From Lucinisca nassula (Eukaryota; Mollusca; Bivalvia; Lucinida; Lucinidae), in NCBI GenBank assembly GCA_963580285.1, contig OY757016.1, positions 38,951,124-39,015,123 of the forward strand: 64,000 bases of DNA, in the 5' to 3' direction. Made by a program: the position numbers and the translations under genes. A model generated the notes under the pieces. That model had not been told where the DNA came from, did not search any database, and saw only the letters and a list, made by a program, of their open reading frames with translations. Below are positions 31,937-54,990 of this stretch, piece after piece. Position 1 is the first letter of the stretch. Every line of letters starts with the position of its first letter.

Positions 31937-32149
31937 TTAACCCTTGTCCTGCTGAATATTTATATATGCCACACCCACTACCAATTACCAACCAATCAGA
32001 TTACTTGATGCAAATTATTGCAACAAATTCACAATCAGAATGGCAAACAATGTAGATCCTGATCAGATGGCTTCTTCAGAAGCCATCTGATCTGGATCTA
32101 CATTGTTTCAAAGATAAGGCATATCCGGGATCAGCAGGACAAGGGTTAA
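31937..32149. mobile_element. TTAA-flanked palindromic MITE, right of an inverted pair
   Basis: Begins TTAACCCTTGTCCTGCTGAA and ends GCAGGACAAGGGTTAA, with core palindrome 32042-32108 (GATGGCTTCTTCAGAAGCCATC). It is in opposite orientation to the copy 48 bp upstream. The reading frame overlapping it is a by-product of the palindrome. Duplicate at 45351-45563. Confidence 0.7.
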
Positions 32150-32206
32150 GCATCGACTTAGTAAAAAGATGGTTTGGTCGGTGGGCCCGGGGTACATTTT
32201 CAACCA

Positions 32207-32512
32207 GTATTTGTTTGTTTGGTTTGAGGTTGTTCGTCCCCGTCAACACTGTATATGTCATTTTGGAGACGTTGCTTCAAATTTTGTGGGACTTTTACCC
32301 GACATAGAGATGAAATGACATCTCAAGCCCTGTCGCCCAATGAAACCAATAGGGTTTATAAGCATGGACGGTCCGACTCGCACCGCTTTGCCTGGGCAGG
32401 CTTAGATCCTCTAAACAGTATACCAGTACTCGTGTGCGGTCGGTTTCAGCTCTGCGTGGAAGCATCATGCAGTCCAGCTATTTCTTCAAGCCCCGATGGG
32501 CGGGGGGCTGAA
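32207..32512 (-). repeat. CAAA-tailed SINE copy
   Basis: Full-length type on the minus strand, with its hairpin end CCCCCCGCCCATCGGGGCTT. Flanks AACCAGTAT (about 32197) and AACCGGTAT (about 32516) look like a short target duplication with one mismatch. The 109-codon plus-strand frame through it is the SINE read through, not a gene. Duplicate at 45621-45926. Confidence 0.7.
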
Positions 32513-32527
32513 TTAACCGGTATGATA

Positions 32528-33240
32528 CAGTCGAACATCAAAAACTCGAACATCTTCGGGACCATGAAATTTTGTTCGAGATAGGAGGAGTTAGAACTAT
32601 TGAGGGTTACTCATACTGCCAGGCCATTAGGCATAATGGGGATGACCTTAGGATCTATTTTCGTGCTTTAATAGAATAAATGTATGTTGTGTGTACTCAT
32701 TAGAATTGCCTCATTGCTTTACGAAAACGGTCCTATACAAATACATTGTAAACTTTACCGCCGAAAAACAACTTAAATTTTAAGATGAAAAAGTGTGATA
32801 TTTTTCTTATTTCTGCTCAAAATATAGATTGTATGTACTCGTTAGAACCGCCTCATCGAGAGGCGGTTCTAACGAGTACCCATAATCTATATTTAAGAGC
32901 AAAAATAAGAAAGGTGTGGCTGTTGTAACGAATACCCACAATCTATATTTTATAGCAGAAATTAGAAAACTAAGGTTCACCCCTGTAAACCCCAGTTTGT
33001 CTATATAAAAGTGGGGTTCAAGGGGGTCAAAATTATATAGGCGTGTTTTCGTGATGAGGCGATTCTGATGAGTACACACAACATACCTTTTCAGGAAAGA
33101 AATCAAACATTCATAAATTAACCGAAACTCATGGATATCCGGAACTATGGGAAATCAAGTATTCTATAGGAACTCCAGAACGAGTTCGAATAAGACATAG
33201 TAAACGAATTATCCGTAGTCGAGTTTTTGAAGTTTCATTG
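32528..33240. mobile_element. pogo-like MITE split by a family-P MITE
   Basis: The left end CAGTCGAACATCAAAAACTC and right end GAGTTTTTGAAGTTTCATTG are inverted. TA lies at 32526-32527 and 33241-33242. Its own central palindrome is broken into ATGTTGTGTGTACTCATTAG..GCCTCATTG (about 32690-32716) and AGGCGATTCTGATGAGTACA (from 33056), with the family-P element between. Duplicate at 45942-46654. Confidence 0.7.
32717..33055. mobile_element. Family-P MITE nested in a pogo-like MITE
   Basis: TIRs are TTTACGAAAACGGTCCTATA and ATAGGCGTGTTTTCGTGATG. The hairpin at about 32822-32893 is GTACTCGTTAGAACCGCCTC, followed by an extra copy of the right half-arm (ACGAATACCCACAATCTATA) at 32928-32950. It landed in the centre of the host MITE's palindrome. 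Duplicate at 46131-46469, where 46328 differs by one base. Confidence 0.7.
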
Positions 33241-33242
33241 TA

Positions 33243-33764
33243 CAGTAAAATTCCTATATTAAGCGGTCCCCGCCCATTGGGGCTTGAAGAAAGAGATGGG
33301 CTGCATAATGCTTCTACGCAGAGCTGAAAACGACCGCAAACGAGTACTTGTAAACATCTTAGAGAATCTAAGCCTGCCCAGGTAAAGCGGTGCGTATCGG
33401 ACGGTCCATGCTTATAAACCCTATTGGTTTCATTGGGCGACAGGGCTTGAGATGTCTTTACATCTCAGTGTCGGGTAAAAGTCCCACAAAATTGGAAGCA
33501 ACGTCTCCAAAATGACCTATACAGTGTTGACGGGGACGTCAAAGCTCAAATCAGTCAATCAATCAAATCCTGTATTAAGACCACCTTTTGGACTGTTCAA
33601 AAGTGGTCTTTAAGACCACTTTTGAATAGTCTCAAAGGTGGTCTCGGATCAGATGACACTGTACACAGTAAACATGAAGAAAGTACAATTGAAACTTTCT
33701 AAATAAGCTTTTTAAAACAGAATTAGTCTCAATTTTTGGTGGTCTTAATTGCGGAATTTTACTG
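33243..33764. mobile_element. TA-flanked MITE (family S) carrying a SINE
   Basis: The ends CAGTAAAATTCC and GGAATTTTACTG are inverted, with TA on each side (33241-33242 and 33765-33766), the left TA being shared with the pogo-like element. The remaining core AGACCACCTTTTGGACTGTT / AATAGTCTCAAAGGTGGTCT is palindromic. A second, SINE-free copy is at 38565-38773. Duplicate at 46657-47178. Confidence 0.7.
33264..33568 (+). repeat. CAAA-type SINE inserted in family-S MITE, 11-bp target duplication
   Basis: Starts CGGTCCCCGCCCATTGGGGC and ends in CAATCAATCAAAT in place of the usual CAAA tail. It is flanked by CCTATATTAAG (33253-33263) and CCTGTATTAAG (33569-33579). Comparison with the empty copy at 38565 shows the MITE was there first. 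Duplicate at 46678-46982. Confidence 0.75.
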
Positions 33765-33839
33765 TATAATATAGAATATTAACTGCGTCGCAGGAAAACA
33801 TGTCTTCGGGGTTTTCTACAGGGTAAGATACTAACCAGT

Positions 33840-34210
33840 AGGGCTTGCTAATCGGAGCTGAAAAGTTAATCGATTATCAGCCCTGTCATTGCGATCGATA
33901 ATCGATTAGTTATCGCTAAGGTTTTTGTCAAAATTTTACCTGTCTGGCTTTCTGTCCGAGCATGACTCTTGTCATATGTTGTACTTTACCATATGTATAT
34001 TTGAACAGACAGGCCTGAGCAAACAGTGTAGACTCAGATGAGACGATCAGGGTCTGCACTGTTTGCCACTCATACAGCTATGTTAGGCATACCTTTGGGT
34101 AGTAAATTGTACCAATCAAGTAATTGATTAAAAGCAAATCAGAAATGATAATCATTTTTGTGGAATTTATAGATCGATTAATCGATTATACAGTTAATCG
34201 TGTCAGCCAT
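33840..34210. repeat. AATCGATT-rich inverted-repeat region
   Basis: GTTAATCGATTATCAGCCCT, GATCGATAATCGATTAG and GATCGATTAATCGATTATAC are arranged as partial inverted repeats about 300 bp apart, which suggests a MITE with loose ends. Inside is a fragment of the ACAGTGTAGAC palindrome (34025-34065). Duplicated at +13,414. Confidence 0.4.
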
Positions 34211-34272
34211 ACTAACCAGACTGCTCTGGTACAGAGACAAGCAAGAGTTTTGAAATTTTAGATATGCAACTT

Positions 34273-34539
34273 CATTACGAAAATATATTGGTACAATTTT
34301 ACCCCCAAAACTGTAAATTTTTCAGACAAAAATCCGGATAGTTTTCACATTTCTGCTCAAAACATAAATTGCGGGTACTCGTTAGAACCGCCTCGGCGAG
34401 GCGGTTCTAACGAGTACCCACAATATATGTTTTTGTGCAGAAATAAGAAAAATCATGTATACCCCTGTAAACCCCAGTTTTGCTATATAAAAGTGGGGTT
34501 CCGTGGGGGTCAGAATTTAATAGGCGTGTTACCGTGATG
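34273..34539. mobile_element. Family-P MITE
   Basis: The left end is CATTACGAAAATATATTGGT and the right end TAGGCGTGTTACCGTGATG. The core at about 34362-34432 is GTACTCGTTAGAACCGCCTC GGC and its complement. TTTTGCTATATAAAAGTGGG lies in the right arm. Duplicate at 47687-47953. Confidence 0.75.
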
Positions 34540-35127
34540 TAGAGGTATTGTTCTTTCGAAGCTGCGAACACAAAGGTTCAGATCAGACTGCGCGCATGCG
34601 CAGGCTAATCTGCCCCTTTGTTGTTCGAAAATGCACCCCCATCCCCCACCCCCCACCCCCCCCACAACCCCCCAAAAAAAGATTTTCTCATGACCATACA
34701 TATATATGGTGCAAACTTAATGCAGATACATGTTTATGGTATGGCATAATTACTTGCTATGTTTTTTCTCTTTGTGGGGGTGGGGTAGGGGGGAGGGGGC
34801 GTAACTAATGTTGTGAGAACATGTGGCCCAACCCCTTGCATTTATTGAGTTGCAATAAATATGATTAGACTAAACTTACTAAACAAGGGTCGTCAGAAGA
34901 CAACTGGGCGCATTTTATAGTAGGTTAATATCAACCGAAATATTTGTAACCATATTTTTTGGAACATATAGACCGTTGTTTTCAGCTGCCCGTCACATGA
35001 TTTGCATTTTTATGAATTACGTTTATGCCTAAAAGAAAAATAGCTGTGTTTCCGCTTTCATGCCGAAAACAATTAGGGTCGATAGGTCGATTAAACTTTT
35101 TATCAGTTACCCCCTATATATATATTG
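34540..35127. other. Unassigned stretch with C-rich and G-rich tracts
   Basis: A C-rich tract (about 34637-34670) and a GGGGGTGGGG tract (about 34775-34798). CAGACTGCGCGCATGCGCAG is a small palindrome. No gene. Duplicated at +13,414. Confidence 0.35.
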
Positions 35128-35164
35128 TGTAGCGTGTACCGGGTCGTCCACGAAGTTAAGCTAC

Positions 35165-35212
35165 GCGGTCACCCATCAAAGTACTAACCGCAATCTCCGT
35201 TGCTTAACTTCG
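35165..35212 (-). promoter_or_regulatory. 5S rRNA-like block in the 3' LTR
   Basis: The minus strand reads CGAAGTTAAGCAACG, a short divergent spacer, then GCGGTTAGTACTTTGATGGG and TGACCGC. Animal 5S rRNA has the same series (AAGTTAAGCAACG, GGTTAGTACTTGGATGGG, TGACCGCC). It covers the A-box and C-box parts of the 5S internal promoter. Whether TFIIIA and Pol III still recognise it cannot be judged from sequence. Confidence 0.8.
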
Positions 35213-35301
35213 TGAATAAGCCAACCACTCTACCCGCGTCGCTAAAAGAGCCGGCTCCTACAGCAAGGCTGTAGAAGTGGTATTTATCCATAAACGTTAC
35301 A

Positions 35302-35421
35302 TTTCTCCCCCTCATCTCTTGACTTCGTCCCGAAGTCACACATGCCTCACAAGGCTAAACCCGAGGGCGGAGTCTATGCAACAAACCAGCGGCACTGTTT
35401 CTATCCCACCGCTGCCACCAA
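35302..35421 (-). other. TRIM interior: tRNA-Leu primer-binding site to polypurine tract
   Basis: On the minus strand this begins T, then the 18-nt primer-binding site (plus-strand 35403-35420). It continues through AGAAACAGTGCCGCTGG and the small hairpin GACTTCGGGACGAAGTC, and ends with the purine-rich GATGAGGGGGAGAAA against the 3' LTR. The plus-strand frame at 35342-35539 crosses the LTR boundary and is not a gene. Confidence 0.85.
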
Positions 35422-35458
35422 TGTAGCGTGTACCGGGTCATCCACGAAGTCAAGCAAC

Positions 35459-35506
35459 GCGGTCACCCATCCAGGCACTAACCGCAATCTCCGTTGCTTA
35501 ACTTCG
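35459..35506 (-). promoter_or_regulatory. 5S rRNA-like block in the 5' LTR
   Basis: The minus strand reads CGAAGTTAAGCAACGGAGAT, then GCGGTTAGTGCCTGGATGGG and TGACCGC. It keeps TGGATGGGTGACCGC exactly, where the other LTR has one change, while the other LTR keeps TTAGTACT. Together the two LTRs imply an ancestral block even closer to 5S rRNA. Confidence 0.8.
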
Positions 35507-35595
35507 CGAATAAGCCAACCACTCTACCCGCGTCGCTAAAAGAGCCGGCTCCCACAGCAAGGTTGTAGAAGTGTTATTTATCCATAACCGTTACA

Positions 35596-35915
35596 ATTGC
35601 ATTGAAATGCATTCACCTGATAAAGATATGCTATCTCAGGACAAGTGAGCATTATCACGTCAAAGTAACATTGCACACTATTATGAATGAAGTGGATTAC
35701 CGGAACAAAAGGCTAAAATGTTATTACTACTGGAAAAATGGGAAAATTACATAAAAAATATCAAAAAGAAAAATAACTGTCAGCTGATAGTAAATATACT
35801 GACCGATTGTTTCCGCACCGGAATGTTAGGACGCACTGAGGACAATCTGTAAGTGATCGTAAATTGTCGGTTTGAAGACTTTACAAGGGGATAAACTGAT
35901 AAATAGACTACCAGA
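35596..35915. other. Unassigned stretch
   Basis: No gene or element is recognised between the TRIM and the next palindrome. Duplicated at +13,414. Confidence 0.3.
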
Positions 35916-35924
35916 TTCGTGCCA

Positions 35925-36036
35925 TTTGATATCAAGTTTATCAGGCTCGGCTTCGAGAACGCATGTAGAATCGCTCGGCAAGCCTCGCGATTCTACAAGC
36001 GTTCTCAAAGCCTTGCCTGATAAACTTGATATCAAA
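35925..36036. repeat. 112-bp palindrome
   Basis: TTTGATATCAAGTTTATCAG and CTGATAAACTTGATATCAAA are the outer arms, with GAGAACGC...GTAGAATCG and CGATTCTAC...GCGTTCTC inside. Overlapping frames on both strands are mirror images of the same hairpin. Duplicate at 49339-49450. Confidence 0.75.
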
Positions 36037-36365
36037 AGACACGAACCTGGTGTTCTCTATTTACATTTTGTCAAATTTTTATTGATGGAAAAAGAGCAAG
36101 AATCTTTAAAAAGGCTTAATTCCAGCCATATTACCAGAAAAAATTCAAATAACGAGGTTAAGAGCATCAAGGAAGCAAAAGGACATGATTTTAAGTATTA
36201 GTTTTGCTTTTTTGACAGTTTTATGATATTTTATCAAAAGTGCTAGAAAATATTAAGGTCGGTCGGTAAGAAAATCTGTTTATTTGGATGGCCATAAAAA
36301 TTGCAGGGTGGCACAAAAAATCAGGCTTGGTCGGGTTAGCAGAAACACATTTTTTGAATGTAGGA

Positions 36366-36460
36366 AAGAAAGTATCAGGATAAAAAGTATCAGGAAAAAG
36401 TATCGGAAAAAAGTATCAGGAAAAAAGTATCAGGAAAAAACTATCAGGAAGAAAGTATCA
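36366..36460. repeat. Short tandem repeat, about 14-bp unit
   Basis: About seven copies of AAAAAAGTATCAGG with small length variation. The basic frame across it (Lys/Ser/Ile-rich) is a translation of the repeat. Duplicate at 49780-49874. Confidence 0.7.
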
Positions 36461-36559
36461 GTTTCATGTAAAAAGGAAAGTATATATAGAATTAAGATTT
36501 TAATGCAGTTGCCATCTTAAGGTAAATTTAGTGTATCTGATGCAGGTAGCATCTCAGAT

Positions 36560-36640
36560 CATGTTGTGGGACTTTTACCAGACATTGAGATGAAATGAAA
36601 TCTCAAGCCCCACCGCCCAATGAAACCAAATAGGGTTCAT
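36560..36640 (-). repeat. CAAA-tailed SINE fragment
   Basis: GTGGGACTTTTACCAGACAT, GAAATCTCAAGCCCCACCG and CCAATGAAACCAAATAGGGT are an internal slice of the family with both ends missing. Duplicate at 49974-50054. Confidence 0.55.
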
Positions 36641-37227
36641 GAGCGTTTCTATACCAAATGCATTCCATGTTCTGAGCTGTGCAAACGCCATAGGTTTTTT
36701 CCAGTGAGATTTACCCGTCTGGACTTTTGACGCAATATTACATCATGTCGTATTTTCTGATAAGCGTTAAACGACGTCACGACATCTGTTCTGATAAACT
36801 ATATTAATGGTACAAGGTTCAAACCAAGATATGATATTGAAAACTGTATGAGTTTCATAGACACAGAATGCCCCGCGGTATAATTCAATTATTTTTCATT
36901 GTACTGCGTTTGCAAATGTAACGCGACTTCTGATTGGACTGCGGCAGTCTGCGATATACTCTCGGAAACTTGGTGAGAACACGTTACGTTGCCTTTCATT
37001 TTTACATAGCTTACAGCATCATACAAAATTAAGGGTTCATAAAGTGGTTTCCGGAAGTATTGCATTTTAACGATTTTCCGCGAGAATGCGGTTAACCAGT
37101 CATGCATCTCAGCATGCTTCATTGTTTTTTTTTTTTCTCTCTACCTGAAGTTTTCTAAACATGTTTTGCGACAATGGGAAACGTGACAGTTGTTGACCAA
37201 TTTATGTGCATATATGAGAAGTCTCTG
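36641..37227. other. Unassigned stretch
   Basis: No gene or element is recognised. Duplicated at +13,414. Confidence 0.3.
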
Positions 37228-37370
37228 TGTTGTAGTGGTTATGCTACTTGCAGGGTTCGTGGATTTGATCCCGGGCTCCTCCAGACTTTCAGCTGAATCT
37301 TTAAACCGAGGTCCCGTCTCCGTTTGTCCTTAGCTGTTGATGGGACCTATAACATACACACGCACGCGCG
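37228..37370 (+). repeat. tRNA-derived SINE
   Basis: The head TCTCTGTGTTGTAGTGGTTA has a weak A box and GGATTTGATCCCGGGCTCC a B box. Then come CCAGACTTTCAGCTGAATC, TTTAAACCGAGGTCCCGTC and TCCTTAGCTGTTGATGGGAC, followed by an ACACACGCACGC tail. It is related to 4258-4402 and 17124-17266. Duplicate at 50642-50784. Confidence 0.6.
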
Positions 37371-37948
37371 TATATTTTAGCATACTTTGTCCATGTACGT
37401 ACTGATATATGCAAGGAGGTAAACTCGTATGCCTTTTTCCACTTTTCGGCTGCCTGATAAAAATAATTCAATCTGAGGGGGCATCCGTCATCAACTTAGT
37501 CATTAAAATCATTGTTAATATGTAACCCATACACTAAAAGGTGACAGATCACTTTTATGAGCAGATTTTTTTTTGATAATGTGAGTTCCAATTATCAATT
37601 AAATGATGAAGTATTTAAGCTACAAATCTTCAAGTAATCTACAAGTAATTTTTGAAACATTTCATTCGATGTTAACGCATATTTGCTACAGTTACTATGT
37701 TTTGTCATATATTTTCTTTGTATTTTTCTTTCGTTACTAATTTCCAGTTCTTATAAGTATTGCTGCTTCCTGTCTATCCTTTTCCTCTCACCCATACAGA
37801 CTTCATACGTTTTATCTTGATTTCAATCTTTATCTCTCACCCTATTCCTTTAACTATCATCTTATATTTGGCATTTATTTAGTTTGGGTCACTTAAAAGA
37901 AAACAAAATACAAGTAACTCAAGAAACTACCGCAACAAATATACAAAA
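37371..37948. other. Unassigned stretch
   Basis: AT-rich, no gene or repeat recognised. Duplicated at +13,414. Confidence 0.3.
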
Positions 37949-38241
37949 CATTACGAAAACATGCCTATATAATTTTGACCCCCTTAAACCCCATTTTTAT
38001 ATCTAAAACTGGGGTTTATAGGGTAAACATTTTTTTTTTAATTTCTGGTCAAAACATAGATTATGGGTACTCGTTAGAACCGCCTCGCTGACATAGATTA
38101 TGGGTACTCGTTAGAACCGCCTCGCTGAGGCGGTTCTACGATTTCCCACAATCTATGTTTTGAGTAGAAATAAGAAAAATATCAGACTTTTTCATTTGAA
38201 AATTTTCATTTTTTGATGGTAAAATTTCCAATTGCGTAATG
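37949..38241. mobile_element. Family-P MITE with partial duplication of its left hairpin arm
   Basis: The left TIR is CATTACGAAAACATGCCTAT and the right end AATTGCGTAATG. The left arm ACATAGATTATGGGTACTCG...CGCCTCGCTG occurs twice in a row (from 38054 and 38093) before a single right arm, a slippage-type expansion. Duplicate at 51363-51655. Confidence 0.7.
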
Positions 38242-38359
38242 ATACGTTACATACAATATAAACAAATGCTTGACATCATATTGTTAATAGGTGGTTACAC
38301 GAGTGCAAAATACCACGAAATAGGAGTGAAAGCAATGATCAGGAATCGATACAATTGTC

Positions 38360-38560
38360 CAACACCTCCCATCAGAGACACCAAAGGGAAAGAAACACAA
38401 ACATGAAATAACTAGACCCTAAAGGAAACATCAATAGCGGAAAGCCAAAAGGAAAGTCGTAAGCCCATACTCATATGCAGAAAAAACTCACATACGAATA
38501 ATGCATGTGAAATATAGAGGATCTCCATCGCCGAAGAAGCCCAAAAGTCCTTCAATAGCA
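38360..38560. repeat. Dispersed repeat (ACACAAACATGAAATAACTA type)
   Basis: AGAGACACCAAAGGGAAAGA and CACAAACATGAAATAACTAG match, inverted, TTTCATGTTTGTGTTTCTTT at 60798 and 62722, and resemble 2530-2580 directly. At least four copies lie in the window. No coding frame is conserved among them. Confidence 0.5.
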
Positions 38561-38564
38561 AATA

Positions 38565-38773
38565 CAGAAAAATTTATGTATTAAGATCACGTATTCGACT
38601 GTTCAAAAATGGTCTTAAATACCATTTTTGAACAGTCCAAAAGGTGGTTTCTGACCAGAGGACACAGTATACAGAAATCACAAAGAAAGAATAATTGCAG
38701 CCCACTAAATAAGTTTTTTTTACAGCAGAATTAGTCTAAACTTTTAAGTAGTCTTAATAGCGGAATTTTACTG
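38565..38773. mobile_element. Family-S MITE without SINE
   Basis: The ends CAGAAAAATTTATGTATTAA and AATAGCGGAATTTTACTG are bordered by TA (38563-38564 and 38774-38775). The core TTCGACTGTTCAAAAATGGT / ACCATTTTTGAACAGTC is palindromic. It is the empty counterpart of 33243-33764. Duplicate at 51979-52187. Confidence 0.65.
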
Positions 38774-38775
38774 TA

Positions 38776-39628
38776 TATATTTTTTGACGGATGGAGTCAG
38801 GAAGCAACTCGTCAGCAACAATGTTTTATTACATCAGTTGTCAAATGATTTTTAGCTCGTTTGTGTTTCGAAGAAAAACTTTCGAGCAATTTTCATCACT
38901 CCGGCGCCTGCGGTGTCGTTGTAGTCGTCGTTGTTCCGAAAAAAAAAAAAAAAAAAAAAAAAAAAACACTTAACTTTGACTATTACTTCAAAAGTATTTT
39001 ACCTAGCCTCATGAAACTTCATACACATTCTCACCATCTCAAGAGCTACATTCTGGCCAATGGCCATAACTGTATTTTTGATTTTGGCTGAATATATTTT
39101 TTTTCTGAAACACATTTCCTCCTATTTCCTCTCATTTCAAAATTATTTGTAACAGATCCTTCAACAATCACATGTATGTTCGTTTGGACAAGGTCTTTCC
39201 ATTGATACAAAACGATTTGACCTGTGATCTTGACTTTTGGACTTTGACCTGTTTTTCGAAATTTTAACCAAATACTTTGACCTTGACATATTTCCAAAAG
39301 TATTTGGCCTACCTTCGTGAATCTTCACACGCCTACTCACCATCACAAGAGCTACATTTTATCTATCTATCTTCATATACTGAGTCGGTCAAACTTGGCC
39401 ATTACCTCAGTTGGGTGGTGCGCTAAATTTAGAATTTAGCAAAAAAAAAAAAAAAAAAAAAAACACCCACTAGATGAGTTCTTAAAAATACATTTTGTTT
39501 AAGTTCCATATATTTATCATGCAATTTGACTCTCCTTTTTCTCTCCATTGAATACGTTTTTGCCACTCATTTTAATACCGCTAACAATACAGTCTTCGAA
39601 CATCTCATGGATGTTTCTTGGGACTATA
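38776..39628. repeat. Diverged tandem-array remnants (TTTGACC type)
   Basis: ATTACTTCAAAAGTATTTTA, CATGAAACTTCATACACATT, ATCTCAAGAGCTACAT and TTTGACCTTGACATATTTCC recur around 38970-39110, 39290-39420 and again at 40060-40280. A runs lie at about 38939-38966 and 39440-39462. There is no gene; frames of 60-102 codons here are incidental. Duplicated at +13,414. Confidence 0.5.
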
Positions 39629-39772
39629 AGAATCTTATATGGGTGTGAGGGGTGGATTGAAAAATCCGTCCCGAGGGACACTGTTCGGCATCACGAGGCT
39701 TGCCGAGTGATGCCGGACAGTGATCCCGAGGGACGGATTTTTCTATCCACCCCTCACATCCATATTGGATTC
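39629..39772. repeat. About 144-bp palindrome
   Basis: The arms GGGTGTGAGGGGTGGATTGA..AAATCCGTCCCGAGGGA and TCCCGAGGGACGGATTT...TATCCACCCCTCACATCC surround GGCATCACGAGGCTTGCCGA. It is mirrored by apparent frames on both strands with the same short peptide. Duplicate at 53043-53186. Confidence 0.75.
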
Positions 39773-40249
39773 TTTTTCTTGCATACCTTCCATTTCTATT
39801 GCGAATTTTTAATGCTGCTGTCACTTCGGTTACCGACGTCCGCCATTTTGTGATGACAAAACAGGAATGTTCAGTGACGTCACGCATGACGACGCCGCGC
39901 ATGAGCTTGTAATCAACCAGTGCATTTATCAAACACGCGATTATATTCGATTTGGGGTCGGAACACCAGGGTCAGAACATAAATTTCTATCCAAGGGTAA
40001 AATCACGGATTTCCTTGTCTGGTGTGCAAGAAAAGATCTTTCTATTGATACCAAGCTTCTTTACCTTTGAACTTTGACCTTGTTTTTTTTTGAAAATGTA
40101 ACTCCAACAGTATTTGCCCTCGCTTCATGAAACTTGACACAGATCTCTATCAGCATTAAGGCTACAATCTTACCAAATTACATAACTCTATCATGCAGTT
40201 TGACTGCTTTATCTCCCATTGTGACTATCTATCTATCTACTGATACTGC

Positions 40250-41315
<1,066 letters not shown>

Positions 41316-41317
41316 CA

Positions 41318-41473
41318 CCCCCGCCCTTCGGAGCTTGAAGAAATAGATAGGCTGCATGATGCTTCCACACAGAGCTGAATCCGACCGTCACACGAGTACG
41401 GGTAAACCGCTTAGAGGATCTAAGCCTGCCCAGGAAAAGCGTTGCGAGTCGACAAAAAAAAAAAAAAAAAAAA
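41318..41473 (+). repeat. 5' half of a CAAA-tailed SINE ending in a poly-A run
   Basis: CCCCGCCCTTCGGAGCTTGA, CTGCATGATGCTTCCACACA, CCGCTTAGAGGATCTAAGCC and AAAGCGTTGCGAGTCGAC, then 20 A residues. The second copy (54733-54890) has 22 A residues and one more C at the start. Truncation at GAGTCGAC followed by poly-A is unusual for the family. Confidence 0.6.
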
Positions 41474-41573
41474 GACTGAATAAAGAATAATTTACATAAT
41501 GATATATTAATTACAAATTGTCAAATTTATCAATTATTACATCGAAGGCGTAACATAGCCTTTGTTATTGTTT

Positions 41574-54990
<13,417 letters not shown>

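Larger units (their letters stand above)
35128..35595 (-). mobile_element. TRIM: miniature LTR retrotransposon with 5S rRNA-derived LTRs
   Basis: A complete 468-bp element in minus orientation. Two 174-bp LTRs (35128-35301 and 35422-35595) start TGTAACG and end CTACA, with 11 differences (about 6%). The target duplication is ATTG (35124-35127 and 35596-35599). After the 5' LTR, one base on, comes TGGTGGCAGCGGTGGGAT, an 18-nt complement to the known 3' end of animal tRNA-Leu including CCA. Before the 3' LTR lies the purine tract GATGAGGGGGAGAAA. The 120-bp interior encodes nothing, so gag and pol would come in trans. Both LTRs contain a 5S-like block in the element's sense. Plant Cassandra TRIMs have this design. 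Confidence 0.9.

Noticed and set aside
35165..35212. A genuine 5S rRNA gene or pseudogene cluster
   Set aside because: Only the internal-promoter part matches. The 5' third of 5S is absent, and both copies sit at the same position in 174-bp repeats with LTR ends, a primer-binding site and a target duplication.
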